Shown one piece after another: positions 9,946 to 17,475 of a stretch of 64,000 nt of DNA (its first letter is position 1; each line of letters begins with the position of its first letter). The notes under the pieces are model-generated. The model was not told the origin of the DNA, did no database searches, and was given only the letters and a program-made list of their open reading frames with translations. This DNA comes from Enterovibrio coralii (GTDB lineage: Bacteria > Pseudomonadota > Gammaproteobacteria > Enterobacterales > Vibrionaceae): the NCBI RefSeq assembly GCF_001559595.1, contig NZ_LNTY01000025.1, positions 62,001 through 126,000 on the forward strand, in the 5' to 3' direction. A program made the translations under genes and the position numbers.

Positions 9946-9972
9946 AAAGAGCCAGCAAGCTGCTGGCTCTTT
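9946..9972 (-). terminator. Terminator of the HTH-membrane protein gene
   Basis: A perfect 12-bp stem, AAAGAGCCAGCA (9946-9957) with TGCTGGCTCTTT (9961-9972), lies 12 bases downstream of the stop codon at 9985 and ends in a T-rich tail on the minus strand. Confidence 0.8.
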
Positions 9973-9984
9973 CAAAGGCGATGA

Positions 9985-10458
9985 TTAAAGCTTTCTGCCG
10001 AGGCGTTTTTCGATCTGTTTCTTTTCCCAATCTGGGCCAAAGAAGTTCAGCAACTCAAACGTATTCAATGCTTGAATAACAAGGCCAATGCCCCAGCCCA
10101 TCGCCGGCCACCATGCCCAGATATACTCCGGGCTTGTCAGCAGGTTAATAACGAACAGCATGCCGATCACCAGCACATAGGTAACAAGGTGCGAGTAAAA
10201 CCCTTTGAGATCTCGCACTTGGTTCATCACACGCTCTTCTTCTTCCGTGTATTTCACATCTTCAGTCATGTCTGGCTCCGGTTGTTTTTGTAGGTCTGAT
10301 ACTTGAACTTCAAAGACAGCAGCCAGTGATTTCAGAGATTCCAACCCAGCTTTATCTCCTCTTTCGAGACGCTGGATAGTGCGAACACTCAACCCACTCA
10401 TCTCAGAAAGCTGTTCTTGAGACCAGCCACGCTGCAAACGTAATTTCCTGATAATCAT
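9985..10458 (-). CDS. XRE-family HTH protein with C-terminal 2TM domain
   Basis: The first 60 residues form a Cro/C1-type helix-turn-helix (LRLQRGWSQEQLSEMSGLSV then RTIQRLERG). The C-terminal half is a 2TM domain (DLKGFYSHLVTYVLVIGMLF and WWPAMGWGIGLVIQALNTF) ending in EKKQIEKRLGRK. It is therefore probably a membrane-tethered regulator. The ATG at 10458 follows an AAAGGAA site; the frame extends 27 codons further upstream without a ribosome site. Proteins with this layout are common in Bacteroidetes and marine proteobacteria; targets are unknown. Confidence 0.85.
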   Translation of the reverse strand: MIIRKLRLQRGWSQEQLSEMSGLSVRTIQRLERGDKAGLESLKSLAAVFEVQVSDLQKQPEPDMTEDVKYTEEEERVMNQVRDLKGFYSHLVTYVLVIGMLFVINLLTSPEYIWAWWPAMGWGIGLVIQALNTFELLNFFGPDWEKKQIEKRLGRKL

Positions 10459-10631
10459 TTGTGTTTCCTTTCTGCTGTTTGCCGATAAACTACCGGATAA
10501 ATGACACTGTCGGCCACGACACAGGCCTGACACCAACATGACAATGCTTTTAAATCATAGTGTTACAACTGAACTGATAATCTTCAAATTTGGCCACCAA
10601 GTCTGCGACGACGCTCCTGTCACACTGAAAA

Positions 10632-10943
10632 TCATACGCTTCCTGCTTTTTCCACCACCAAAATGCGCGCTTCTCCAATGGGTTTTGCCACGTGTTCCGT
10701 ACCAACGCTTGCATAAAAAATGTCGCCCACCGTCATGACCTCATGATGTTCTTCACCCTGATGGCGGTAATGCATTTCAACGATTCCGTCGAGCACGACA
10801 AACACTTCTTCACCGTCATTGATATGCCATTTGTAGGGCTGATCAGTCCAATGCAATCGGGTGGTGATACCGTTCATTTCAGCGATATCTAACGCGCCCC
10901 AAGGCCGATCCGCGGTAAAGGTTGTGCTTTTTACGAACTTCAT
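10632..10943 (-). CDS. Small cupin-domain protein
   Basis: This is a single-domain cupin of 103 residues. It shows the two cupin motifs: WHINDGEEVFVVLDGIVEMH (His, Glu and the G-x-x-x-M-H end) and GDIFYASVGTEHVAKP. The metal site seems partly preserved (His, Glu, His). Such small cupins are often sugar-binding, isomerase-like or antioxidant proteins, and no specific role can be assigned. It is a single gene between the HTH-2TM gene and the UpxY-type gene. Confidence 0.85.
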   Translation of the reverse strand: MKFVKSTTFTADRPWGALDIAEMNGITTRLHWTDQPYKWHINDGEEVFVVLDGIVEMHYRHQGEEHHEVMTVGDIFYASVGTEHVAKPIGEARILVVEKAGSV

Positions 10944-11037
10944 AGCCTCTTCCTTGATGAAATATTCATCACAATAGTAACAAAGGCATCCGTGTCAGGA
11001 AGACAAAATGGTCGTCGGAAGGTAAAGAAAGGCGGAG

Positions 11038-11065
11038 TTAAGCACCATCGAATGACAGTGCTTAA
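11038..11065 (-). terminator. Hairpin downstream of the first UpxY-like gene
   Basis: TTAAGCAC (11038-11045) and GTGCTTAA (11058-11065) form an 8-bp stem 6 bases after the stop codon at 11071. A T-rich but broken tail follows on the minus strand. It is the likely end of the accessory cluster transcript. Confidence 0.6.
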
Positions 11066-11070
11066 TACAA

Positions 11071-11591
11071 TCAGGCGGTGGTTGCGAATTCAGTGCGAAC
11101 AACGCTCGCTTTTGGCACATCAACAAGCACACAACGGCCAAGTTGACCAATTTCCATGGCCACTTTACGGTTGTCTTCATCATCTAAGAGAATGCCTGTC
11201 ATGCCCTTCAACGAACCGTTCACGACCGCAACGGTGACACCGTTCGCAAGGCTTGTGGCGATAGATGTCGACTCTTCGAAGTAGTAAAGAATGGTTTTGA
11301 TTTTCACAATGTGGGTTTCAGGAATCGACGCTAAGTAGTTTTTGAAACGCACGAAGTGAGAGAACTGCGGCAGTGCTTTAATCGCCACCAGTCCGTCCGG
11401 TTTGGTTCTTACGAACACGTGCGATTTGAACAGCGGTTCGTAGGAAACCTTTTTCTTGCCATCAACGGTTTTTCTCACCGTTCTTTGCGGCAAGTAGGCT
11501 TCATACCCCATATCCAACAGTTTTTCGCACAAATCGATTTCAGCGTTTGCATGGTATATACCGCATACCAGCGATAGTAATGCAATGCCAT
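11071..11591 (-). CDS. NusG/RfaH-type (UpxY-like) transcription antiterminator 1, frameshifted
   Basis: This is a specialised NusG paralogue: an NGN domain that binds RNA polymerase plus a KOW-like C-terminus. The core reads EAYLPQRTVRK, PLFKSHVFVRT and FSHFVRFKNY, and the KOW region has VAVVNGSLKGMTGILL. The true start is the ATG at 11591, behind an AGGAGAG site; it encodes MALHYYRWYAVYT, the standard NGN opening. The frame then shifts near 11551: one extra A gives WYAVYTNANAEIDLCEKLL, matching the family. It is about 35-40% similar by eye to the second copy at 17910-18419. Unlike most UpxY/LoaP genes it lies at the end of its cluster. Confidence 0.85.
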
Positions 11592-11921
11592 CTCTCCTAA
11601 ATTTCGAACAAAGATAAACGGTCACTCAAGACCCAAAAAGAAAGAGCAAAGTTGTTGGTTTGTTGGAAGTGTCGTTACGCAGTTAGCTCATCGTCCACAA
11701 ACGACGAAACTGAATGATGTACGGGATAGTATCGCTAGACGCCAACAGAAAAAAGAGAATTAGCACCGTGTTAGGATGAAGGTTTCCACAAATACACAGT
11801 TTTTTTAGAATGGGTCACGGTAACGGCGAAACTTTCATCACATTGCACCAAAAATAGAAAACTAACTCCGATTACCACTTTGTCTTTTTTACGATTAGCG
11901 ATAGAGACAACCTTGTCACGA
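11592..11921. other. Intergenic region without recognised genes
   Basis: About 330 bases between the UpxY-like gene and the small membrane protein gene hold no credible coding frame. No clear promoter or ops element was seen. A long leader for the UpxY-like gene is possible. Confidence 0.5.
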
Positions 11922-12266
11922 TTACTCGCTCGAATTGCCGCTCCAGCCCAGACATTTATCTAGATTTAGCGTGCCAGTGACCTGAACCTCTCCCAACACA
12001 CATGCCCAACGTTTGCTGGTAACAGGTGCTTTCTCATTCTCTTGTTGAATATCCTGAATGACATTTGCGATGCCAACACCCACTTCTCCTAATGCTATAT
12101 TCATAACAAGTGCGCCTGCGCACAAAGCCCAAAGCCAATTCGGAGCAATTGAAAAAAGTCGTTGAAAGCAACTCGGACGCTTAAACATCCTCTCCAGATT
12201 ATCTTTATCCTTTCTCACAAGTGCCTCCAGATATCGATTCTGCGCTAGACACGTCTTCCAAACCAC
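11922..12266 (-). CDS. Single-span membrane protein B, holin-like position
   Basis: A small protein with one strong hydrophobic segment (PNWLWALCAGALVMNIAL) followed by a polar C-terminus. The segment matches that of the protein at 16900-17229 (P-x-W-x-x-ALCA-x-x-LV-x-x-x-A(I/L)), so the two are paralogues. It lies just after the GH108-like gene, as its partner lies after the T4-type lysozyme gene. The start is uncertain: a GTG at 12266, an ATG at 12188 behind GGAGAGG, or an ATG at 12270 with a frameshift are all possible. It could be a holin, a signal-anchor or a regulator; no function is established. Confidence 0.6.
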   Translation of the reverse strand: MVWKTCLAQNRYLEALVRKDKDNLERMFKRPSCFQRLFSIAPNWLWALCAGALVMNIALGEVGVGIANVIQDIQQENEKAPVTSKRWACVLGEVQVTGTLNLDKCLGWSGNSSE

Positions 12267-12281
12267 TCATTCCGCCAAAGT

Positions 12282-12743
12282 TTACGGGGCGAATTTGAGC
12301 GCGAGACTTGAGGTTTGCAGCCATGATGCGACTTTTCCACGCCCAAAATTTAGGTAAAACGTCTCTTCTCTGATGATATTGAGGTATTGGATGTCTGCAT
12401 CTGACATCACACCTGTTGCAGGCAACCCAAGCGTGACCTGCATTAGTCGGATTGCATGCGTGCAGTTTGAATAGGATGCGTATCTAAACAAAGAGTCCGC
12501 GATAGCCTGACTGCGTATATCGTCCGCACGTAACACTTGCCAAACATTCGCTCGATAGCATTCTCTGAAAAACAAATCGAACTCGTCCATTCGCCAACCT
12601 GTCGCCTTGAGCACTTTTTGCCACAATCCAGCTTGGTCTCCAAGGCGCTCCAATGGCAGTCCCTCCAGGTGACTATCCAGCGAATCAACCTGAAAAACAT
12701 CCTCTATGAGGTGTTCAAAAGACAATGAAAAATCGGCCAACAC
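12282..12743 (-). CDS. GH108/zliS lysozyme-like protein lacking the catalytic Glu
   Basis: The 153-residue protein resembles the muramidase plus peptidoglycan-binding layout of GH108 proteins: FDLFFRECYRANVW (FxxxYW-like region), IRSQAIADSLFRYASY (the A-x-x-x-F-D-x-A-x-N helix, degenerate) and AIRLMQVTLGLPATGVMSDA (peptidoglycan-binding domain 3 motif). The usual N-terminal E-G-G catalytic triplet is missing (FEHLIEDVF instead), so it is probably enzymatically inactive or changed in role. Translation starts at TTG 12743, 7 bases after AGGAG. It has no signal peptide. The GH108 link is by motif reading only. Confidence 0.6.
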   Translation of the reverse strand: MLADFSLSFEHLIEDVFQVDSLDSHLEGLPLERLGDQAGLWQKVLKATGWRMDEFDLFFRECYRANVWQVLRADDIRSQAIADSLFRYASYSNCTHAIRLMQVTLGLPATGVMSDADIQYLNIIREETFYLNFGRGKVASWLQTSSLALKFAP

Positions 12744-13041
12744 TTATCTCCTTTGGAAAGTGCACTCCGAAACGCAATTATCGAAGCACTGAAAGGGTTT
12801 ATAAGTAAGACGGGCGAGTTGCCGGCATGTGACAGAGTTTTGGAGAGGTTTTCGTTCAACAGCGCGGTGTTGAATGGCAAAGGAAAAAAAATCTATTGAG
12901 TGGAGAGGAACCCCCTGCATTGGCCTGCCAACCCAGCAACGAGAAGAACGGCAGTTAGTTCAATACGCTCTTTACTGGCAGGGGGTCAAATTTGTTTACC
13001 GCTCACGCTGCGGGCTGTTACTTGAAACCAGGTTAGGCTTT
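12744..13041. other. Intergenic region upstream of the GH108-like gene
   Basis: About 300 bases with no supported gene. It separates the GH108-like gene from the nuclease gene on the same strand and may hold a promoter for the last three genes. No clear consensus element was recognised. Confidence 0.4.
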
Positions 13042-13542
13042 TTATCGTGTGATCTGATCACAATCCCAGATACTTCGTTTTCCACCGTAATACGGCACCA
13101 CCAAGTTTTGTTCCAATAAATATTCAGCAACACTCATTTCGATTCCATCGCTTTCGAACCAGACATCACCGACGATTCTCCCCGCGAACTTGGTTTTGCT
13201 AGGGTCAATGTTATTCACCATCAGAGAATCAGCGTTATCAAGAATCGAATCTATGTGCTGCGTAACCGCTTTTCCTAGCTCGATTTCACACTCAGGAATT
13301 GGCATCCCCTGTTTGCTGCCTCTCCGGCTTTCAGGTGCATCAATGCCATATAGTCTCACATCGACTTCATTAAACTGGCGCGGATAAACCTCAAGCAACA
13401 TGCGAAACGTGTCACCATCAACCACTTTAACGAGCGTTGCCGGAAACTGATGAATGGTAGATTCAGCCCAAGACATAAATGACATGGGTAACAAGATATA
13501 TATCAGCTTATAACGTTTATTCTTAATGTTCTTCATTATCAA
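13042..13542 (-). CDS. Secreted thermonuclease (SNase family)
   Basis: A Sec signal peptide (YKLIYILLPMSFMSWA) is followed by an SNase OB-fold domain. Key motifs are present: VKVVDGDTFRM with the metal-binding Asp, and RLYGIDAPESR with the catalytic-region Arg and Asp. The C-terminus has VAEYLLEQNLVVPYYGGKR, where family members carry VNxxLVxxGxAxxY. It is predicted to degrade DNA or RNA in the periplasm or outside the cell. It lies in the accessory cluster downstream of the zinc-ribbon gene (45-base gap to that start), on the same strand as all its neighbours. An extracytoplasmic nuclease would fit a lysis, release or competition role, which is inference. Confidence 0.85.
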   Translation of the reverse strand: MIMKNIKNKRYKLIYILLPMSFMSWAESTIHQFPATLVKVVDGDTFRMLLEVYPRQFNEVDVRLYGIDAPESRRGSKQGMPIPECEIELGKAVTQHIDSILDNADSLMVNNIDPSKTKFAGRIVGDVWFESDGIEMSVAEYLLEQNLVVPYYGGKRSIWDCDQITR

Positions 13543-13586
13543 ACCAATGCTATTAGAAATAGTAAAATCGCACCTTCATGATTCAA

Positions 13587-13781
13587 TCAAAGTTCTTTTT
13601 TCATTTTTTCAAACTTACCGAAGGCATTTTTTGCCACTTGCTGACTGTCAGAGCTAATACTAATTGACGCATCACATTTATGGTTGCCACATTTAAATTT
13701 AAAACCAGACATCAATAATTTCGGCTCAATAGCAATAGGTGATTGGCAAACCGGACAATTAATTATCGTGTTATTCGACAT
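13587..13781 (-). CDS. Small zinc-ribbon protein
   Basis: The 64-residue protein starts MSNNTIINCPVCQSPIAI and has two Cys pairs, CPVC and CGNHKC, the pattern of a zinc ribbon that would bind one zinc ion. The ATG at 13781 follows an AAGGAA site; the frame continues 16 codons upstream without support. The C-terminus is Lys-rich (FGKFEKMKKEL). Similar small proteins accompany DUF2589 genes, but I cannot assign a function. It lies between the second DUF2589-like gene and the nuclease gene. Confidence 0.75.
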   Translation of the reverse strand: MSNNTIINCPVCQSPIAIEPKLLMSGFKFKCGNHKCDASISISSDSQQVAKNAFGKFEKMKKEL

Positions 13782-13797
13782 AAGTAATTCCTTATAA

Positions 13798-13820
13798 CGC
13801 CTCGGCACTGTACCGAGGCG
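13798..13820. repeat. Strong hairpin between DUF2589-like and zinc-ribbon genes
   Basis: CGCCTCGG (13798-13805) pairs with CCGAGGCG (13813-13820). There is no T-run. It lies directly before the zinc-ribbon ribosome site and may mark an mRNA processing point that gives the DUF2589 genes upstream a more stable message. Confidence 0.5.
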
Positions 13821-13880
13821 TGATTTCAACGAAAGATTAAGCGGCTACGTCCACTTATTCACTTGGCTTTAACCTTGGTT

Positions 13881-14525
13881 TTAACCAGCGTCACCGTCAT
13901 CCCCCTTCAGCTGGATAGGAGTGACGTTCTGAGCGAAGGCCTGGATGATTGTGGTAACACCCTCTGGAAGCGGCAACTGCCCTGCATGTGCGTGAATGTC
14001 ATACTTCGCAGAGTTTGATTTCTCGTAGTGAGACTTCTCAGACGATGCAGAAGAGCTTTTCGATGACACAGAGCCACTGACTTCAGCAGAGAAACAGCCG
14101 TAACCTACCTTGGCAGAGAACTTACCTTCCGCAGCACGTTCAGACTGAGACGATGTCTCTTTATCGTTGGAGAATGAGCTTTTCACTTCCATTTCAAAGT
14201 TAACACTCACTTCGTCCACAGCCAGAGAGTTCAGTGGCATAATGGTCATTAATGGAAGGTCAAACTTGGTTTCAACCGGTGCACCAGCTTCACCATCCGC
14301 TTTGATGACAGAGCGCGTCAGCGTCATGTTAATCATGATCGGCTTATACGTCTGATTTGGCTCTTCGCCTTCAACGTTGAAACAAGTGCTCAGCAGAAAC
14401 TGTGTTTGAGTCAATGCCATTTTGGCATTTGCTTCTGCACCAGCGAGAAGTGGCGCAGAGATAAGCGATTTAATTGGAAGACCACTAAACTGTTGAGCCA
14501 TAGAAACAAGGGCACGATTAGCCAT
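13881..14525 (-). CDS. DUF2589-family protein (copy 2)
   Basis: The 214-residue protein has no signal peptide or membrane span. It opens with a conserved helix region (VSMAQQFSGLPIKSLISAPL) and has the core FDLPLMTIMPLNSLAVDEVS followed by FEMEVKSSF, a Ser/Lys-rich low-complexity stretch (about residues 120-175) and a closing QLPLPEGVTTIIQAFAQNV. This is the layout of DUF2589 proteins, whose role is unknown. It is a close paralogue of the protein at 14794-15432. A GAGGAA site precedes the ATG. The abundance of Ser and Lys in the middle suggests a flexible or surface-exposed loop. Confidence 0.8.
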   Translation of the reverse strand: MANRALVSMAQQFSGLPIKSLISAPLLAGAEANAKMALTQTQFLLSTCFNVEGEEPNQTYKPIMINMTLTRSVIKADGEAGAPVETKFDLPLMTIMPLNSLAVDEVSVNFEMEVKSSFSNDKETSSQSERAAEGKFSAKVGYGCFSAEVSGSVSSKSSSASSEKSHYEKSNSAKYDIHAHAGQLPLPEGVTTIIQAFAQNVTPIQLKGDDGDAG

Positions 14526-14793
14526 ACTTAATTCCTCAAATTCGATAATTTAAAATTCAGCTTTAAGTTAGGGACACTTAAAGCACTCATAACAACAAAG
14601 GCTTGTTATGCAGCATCCACTTTCGAAAATTAAAATTGAATGCTTTTTTCGGCCAAGTAAATAGACCGTTCATTACTTCAATTAAATTTATTCTTGAAGC
14701 AATACCTTTAAGACGAATTAAATTAAGATTAGTGAATATTTATTTTCAAATTACAAAGAATAAATTTTGCGTTCGAATAACGAAGTTTTTCGC

Positions 14794-15432
14794 TTAGTCT
14801 TTGCTTTGAATCGGCGCGATGCATTGTGTATAAGCATCAATCACCGCTGTCACCCCTTTGGGAAGCGGCAGTTGACTCGCGTGCGTGGTTATTTCGTACC
14901 TAGCCGCATTGCTTTGTTTCTTTTCGGTGTCACTCGATGCATGCTTACTGGCCATTGCCGCCACAGACCCCGTCAACTCAGTGCTTTGATCTGACGTTTC
15001 CAAGCGGTCAGACAAGCGGCTTTCCTCTTTGTTATCCGAACTCTGTGACGCCTTGATTTTGCTGCTTTGGCTAAATGAGCTAACCACTTCCATCTCGAAA
15101 TAGACGTTAACTTCATCCACAGCCAACGAATTCAGTGGAATCAGCGTCATCAAAGGAAGACTAAAGCGAGACTCCACATCTTGTGCAGGATGACCATCCT
15201 TGTCGATCACAGAACGCGTTACCGTCATATTGACCATAATTGGCCTAAATACCTGACTCTCCCCCTCTTGCACTTTTTCAAAACAGGTATCAAGCAAAAA
15301 GCGAGTCTGTGTCAGAGCCATTTCACTGTTGGCTTGTGCCGCGGCAATTAAAGGGGCTCCGACCAATGCACGCATCGGAAGACCGCTAAACTGTTGTGCC
15401 ATTGACACCAAGTTCTTGTTTTCATCAGCCAT
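14794..15432 (-). CDS. DUF2589-family protein (copy 1)
   Basis: The 212-residue soluble protein is paralogous to the one at 13881-14525: VSMAQQFSGLPMRALVGAPL, TQTRFLLDTCFE, FSLPLMTLIPLNSLAVDEVN and QLPLPKGVTAVIDAYTQCI. The middle region (about residues 115-170) is rich in Ser, Asp and Lys. An AGGAG site lies upstream of the ATG, and only 15 bases separate it from the gene before it, so it is in one operon with the two more divergent relatives at 15448-16757. A gap of 268 AT-rich bases separates it from copy 2. Function unknown. Confidence 0.8.
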   Translation of the reverse strand: MADENKNLVSMAQQFSGLPMRALVGAPLIAAAQANSEMALTQTRFLLDTCFEKVQEGESQVFRPIMVNMTVTRSVIDKDGHPAQDVESRFSLPLMTLIPLNSLAVDEVNVYFEMEVVSSFSQSSKIKASQSSDNKEESRLSDRLETSDQSTELTGSVAAMASKHASSDTEKKQSNAARYEITTHASQLPLPKGVTAVIDAYTQCIAPIQSKD

Positions 15433-15447
15433 GATTTAACGTCTCCT

Positions 15448-16062
15448 TTAACCTGGTATCTGCGCGCGCAGCACTTTCTCATAGCCCTCAACCACTTTTT
15501 GTAGGCCTTTTGGCGGTTCATGCCCAACGAGTGTAATGGCAATTTTGGTGTTGGTATCATCCGCCCTCACCTGACCTTCAGACTGATTGCCATACAAAGG
15601 TCTAAACGCCACATGCAACTCGTCATTGTCATCAGCGGTCACCTCAAGTTCCGCCTCAAAATGCACTTCCTTAATGCGAGGACTGCTGATAGGACACAGA
15701 GTGATCAGTGGAACATTGACAATAGTTTTCTCTATCTCACCGTTCTTACCTTGTTTGGGAAAGGCCATCGCAACCATTTTTGGCCGATGAATCATCTCCT
15801 GCTCTGGGGCAACGTTTTGGGCATTTTCATTCACATCGTTGAATTCTTTTAACAGGCTATTCGCCTTTTCCATATCCTTTCGATCGAGTGCTTCGTGTGC
15901 TTCTGTCAGCCGCTTCCTTTGGTTTTGCTGCTCATGGTACTTTTCACTTGGCACCTTATCGAAGAACTTATCTACGTGCTTTATTCCCTCAGATTCAACT
16001 GCTTGTGCGGCACTGTGAATACTCTTTTGTATCGCCTGCATTAACGCTTGAAACTTAATCAT
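15448..16062 (-). CDS. Divergent DUF2589-like protein with coiled-coil N-terminus
   Basis: The N-terminal 95 residues are charged and probably helical (YHEQQNQRKRLTEAHEALDR). The C-terminal half resembles DUF2589 proteins: VNVPLITLCPISSPRIKEVH and FEAELEV, then PPKGLQKVVEGYEKVLRAQI near the end, aligning with the LPLPKGV-x-x-(V/I)-I end of the two typical copies. No signal peptide. The gene lies 11 bases after the stop of its upstream neighbour and 15 bases before DUF2589 copy 1, so cotranscription is clear. I infer that it belongs to the same structural superfamily; the similarity is by eye and function is unknown. Confidence 0.7.
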   Translation of the reverse strand: MIKFQALMQAIQKSIHSAAQAVESEGIKHVDKFFDKVPSEKYHEQQNQRKRLTEAHEALDRKDMEKANSLLKEFNDVNENAQNVAPEQEMIHRPKMVAMAFPKQGKNGEIEKTIVNVPLITLCPISSPRIKEVHFEAELEVTADDNDELHVAFRPLYGNQSEGQVRADDTNTKIAITLVGHEPPKGLQKVVEGYEKVLRAQIPG

Positions 16063-16073
16063 AATGAAATGCC

Positions 16074-16757
16074 TTATCTGTTATTCGTAAGTGGTTTAAC
16101 GCTAGCTTTGCTCGCCAGCCTTTTCATCTGCTGATGAATGTTTTGGTAAAACTCGTCATCAGATTGACTGAGTTGGTAAGAAACCGTTTGAGTTGCCCTG
16201 CCTAATGCCGTCAGTTTCCTTAATGCTCTTGGGTTAATGGGTTTATTTAATGACGTGCACGCCACCATTAACTCGCCTTCCTGATTCAAAAACAGATTCA
16301 AATCGATACGGAGAGAAAACGCGCTAAATCTAGGAGTGGCAGGAGGCAGTAAGGAAATCAAAGGAATGATTTTGGGTGCGCTGCCATCAGAGTCCTCAAT
16401 GGCAACGGTTTTCAAACGATAGTCAGTGCTATCAATGTTGGTTGTACCCCGGCGATACAATTGTTGCTTAAGGTTGTCTAAGTCGTTTAAAGCCCCTTCG
16501 ACATCTCCAGCCCTTAACGCCGTTGAAATCTCATCAATCTGCGCTTGGATCTCTGTGTCAAAATCAGGTGGATTTTGTTTTTCCAGGTATAGCTCAAACG
16601 ACTGAGAAACATGCTCATTGGGCTCTGTTGATAGTTCATCGATACCTGCTTTTAGCATTTCAACAAAACGCAGGTAGGAAATCAGGTTGATCCCCTTTGC
16701 TTCATTTTTTTGCTTTCGCTTTGCAAATACGGAAAAACAGCGCGTTAAAACACTCAT
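16074..16757 (-). CDS. Divergent DUF2589-like protein, first of the four-gene block
   Basis: The 227-residue soluble protein has a basic N-terminus (FAKRKQKNEAKGINL), a helical region about residues 60-100 and a C-terminal half with PKIIPLISLLPPATPRFSAF followed by LRIDLNLF. That pattern parallels the LPLMTLIPLNS-x-x-V-x-E-V core of the DUF2589 copies downstream. A very strong ribosome site (GGAGGGAGGAGAGG region) precedes the ATG at 16757. It leads a tightly spaced block of DUF2589-like genes. Assignment to that superfamily is inference from the shared core. Confidence 0.65.
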   Translation of the reverse strand: MSVLTRCFSVFAKRKQKNEAKGINLISYLRFVEMLKAGIDELSTEPNEHVSQSFELYLEKQNPPDFDTEIQAQIDEISTALRAGDVEGALNDLDNLKQQLYRRGTTNIDSTDYRLKTVAIEDSDGSAPKIIPLISLLPPATPRFSAFSLRIDLNLFLNQEGELMVACTSLNKPINPRALRKLTALGRATQTVSYQLSQSDDEFYQNIHQQMKRLASKASVKPLTNNR

Positions 16758-16899
16758 TTACATCCTCTCCTCCCTCCTCAAAAGTGGCGAAGCACCATGG
16801 AAAGGCATAGATCAAAGGAAGCAAAAAGTGTGGGCTTTTTGCTTCTGCAACTATCGCTTAATGAGGGAGAGACGATCGAGGAAGGATGTTGTGAAATGA

Positions 16900-17229
16900 C
16901 TAATGCTTGTGAGCTGGCTTGTGAGACCAAACTTCGAGCTTCTTCACTCTTTTTTGGAGGGCGTTTAGCTCTTTTCGTAAAGCTTGCATTTCTTCTGGCG
17001 TAGATGTTTGACCCGTCGCGGATTGAGATTCAATGCGAACCGCATGCGCAGACATAATTCGATTGATAGGAGAAGAAATGTCTAGGCCAATTTGGCGAAT
17101 CGCAAAACTTAGCACAAGCATCACCGCGCATAATGCCAATGCCCATCGAGGAACCGCTTCCATTGAGCGCCGCTGAATGTCCATATCTGCCGCAGAGTGA
17201 TTTCGTCGAGCACTCGTTTTTTTCTGCAT
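16900..17229 (-). CDS. Single-span membrane protein A, holin-like position
   Basis: The 109-residue protein has a basic N-terminus, one membrane segment (PRWALALCAVMLVLSFAI) and a C-terminal coiled coil (EEMQALRKELNALQKRVKKL). The segment is shared with the protein at 11922-12266. It follows the T4-type lysozyme gene and precedes the DUF2589-like block, and an ops-like element lies 106 bases upstream. The position beside a lysozyme recalls holins, but a single span plus coiled coil also fits a membrane anchor or spanin-like role. The start ATG has a GGAG site 8 bases upstream. Confidence 0.7.
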   Translation of the reverse strand: MQKKTSARRNHSAADMDIQRRSMEAVPRWALALCAVMLVLSFAIRQIGLDISSPINRIMSAHAVRIESQSATGQTSTPEEMQALRKELNALQKRVKKLEVWSHKPAHKH

Positions 17230-17334
17230 AGGGTTATCTCCATCAAAGAGCCCTTACTTCTGGGGCGAACATTAAAGACATGGGAGCACGTTTCCTGGAT
17301 GCACTCTATTTATCATCCGACGCACGCCGCAACC

Positions 17335-17351
17335 AAAAAACCTGGCTACCG
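17335..17351 (-). promoter_or_regulatory. ops-like element for RfaH/UpxY recruitment
   Basis: Read on the minus strand the site is CGGTAGC, four bases, then TTTTTT. The E. coli ops element has CGGTAGC, four bases (GTGC), then TTTTTT with the same spacing. It lies between the lysozyme gene and membrane protein A, upstream of the DUF2589 block, and the same cluster encodes two RfaH/UpxY-type proteins. Confidence 0.65.
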
Positions 17352-17475
17352 TCGAGCGTTTAGATATGTACTGGCTTCTTTCCCGCTAACACCACGATTA
17401 ACGGAAAAGTTGCCAAATACATTTAATGATTGCTAGAACAGCACAATACTGGGAATGCCTTAATAGCAGCGCGTA

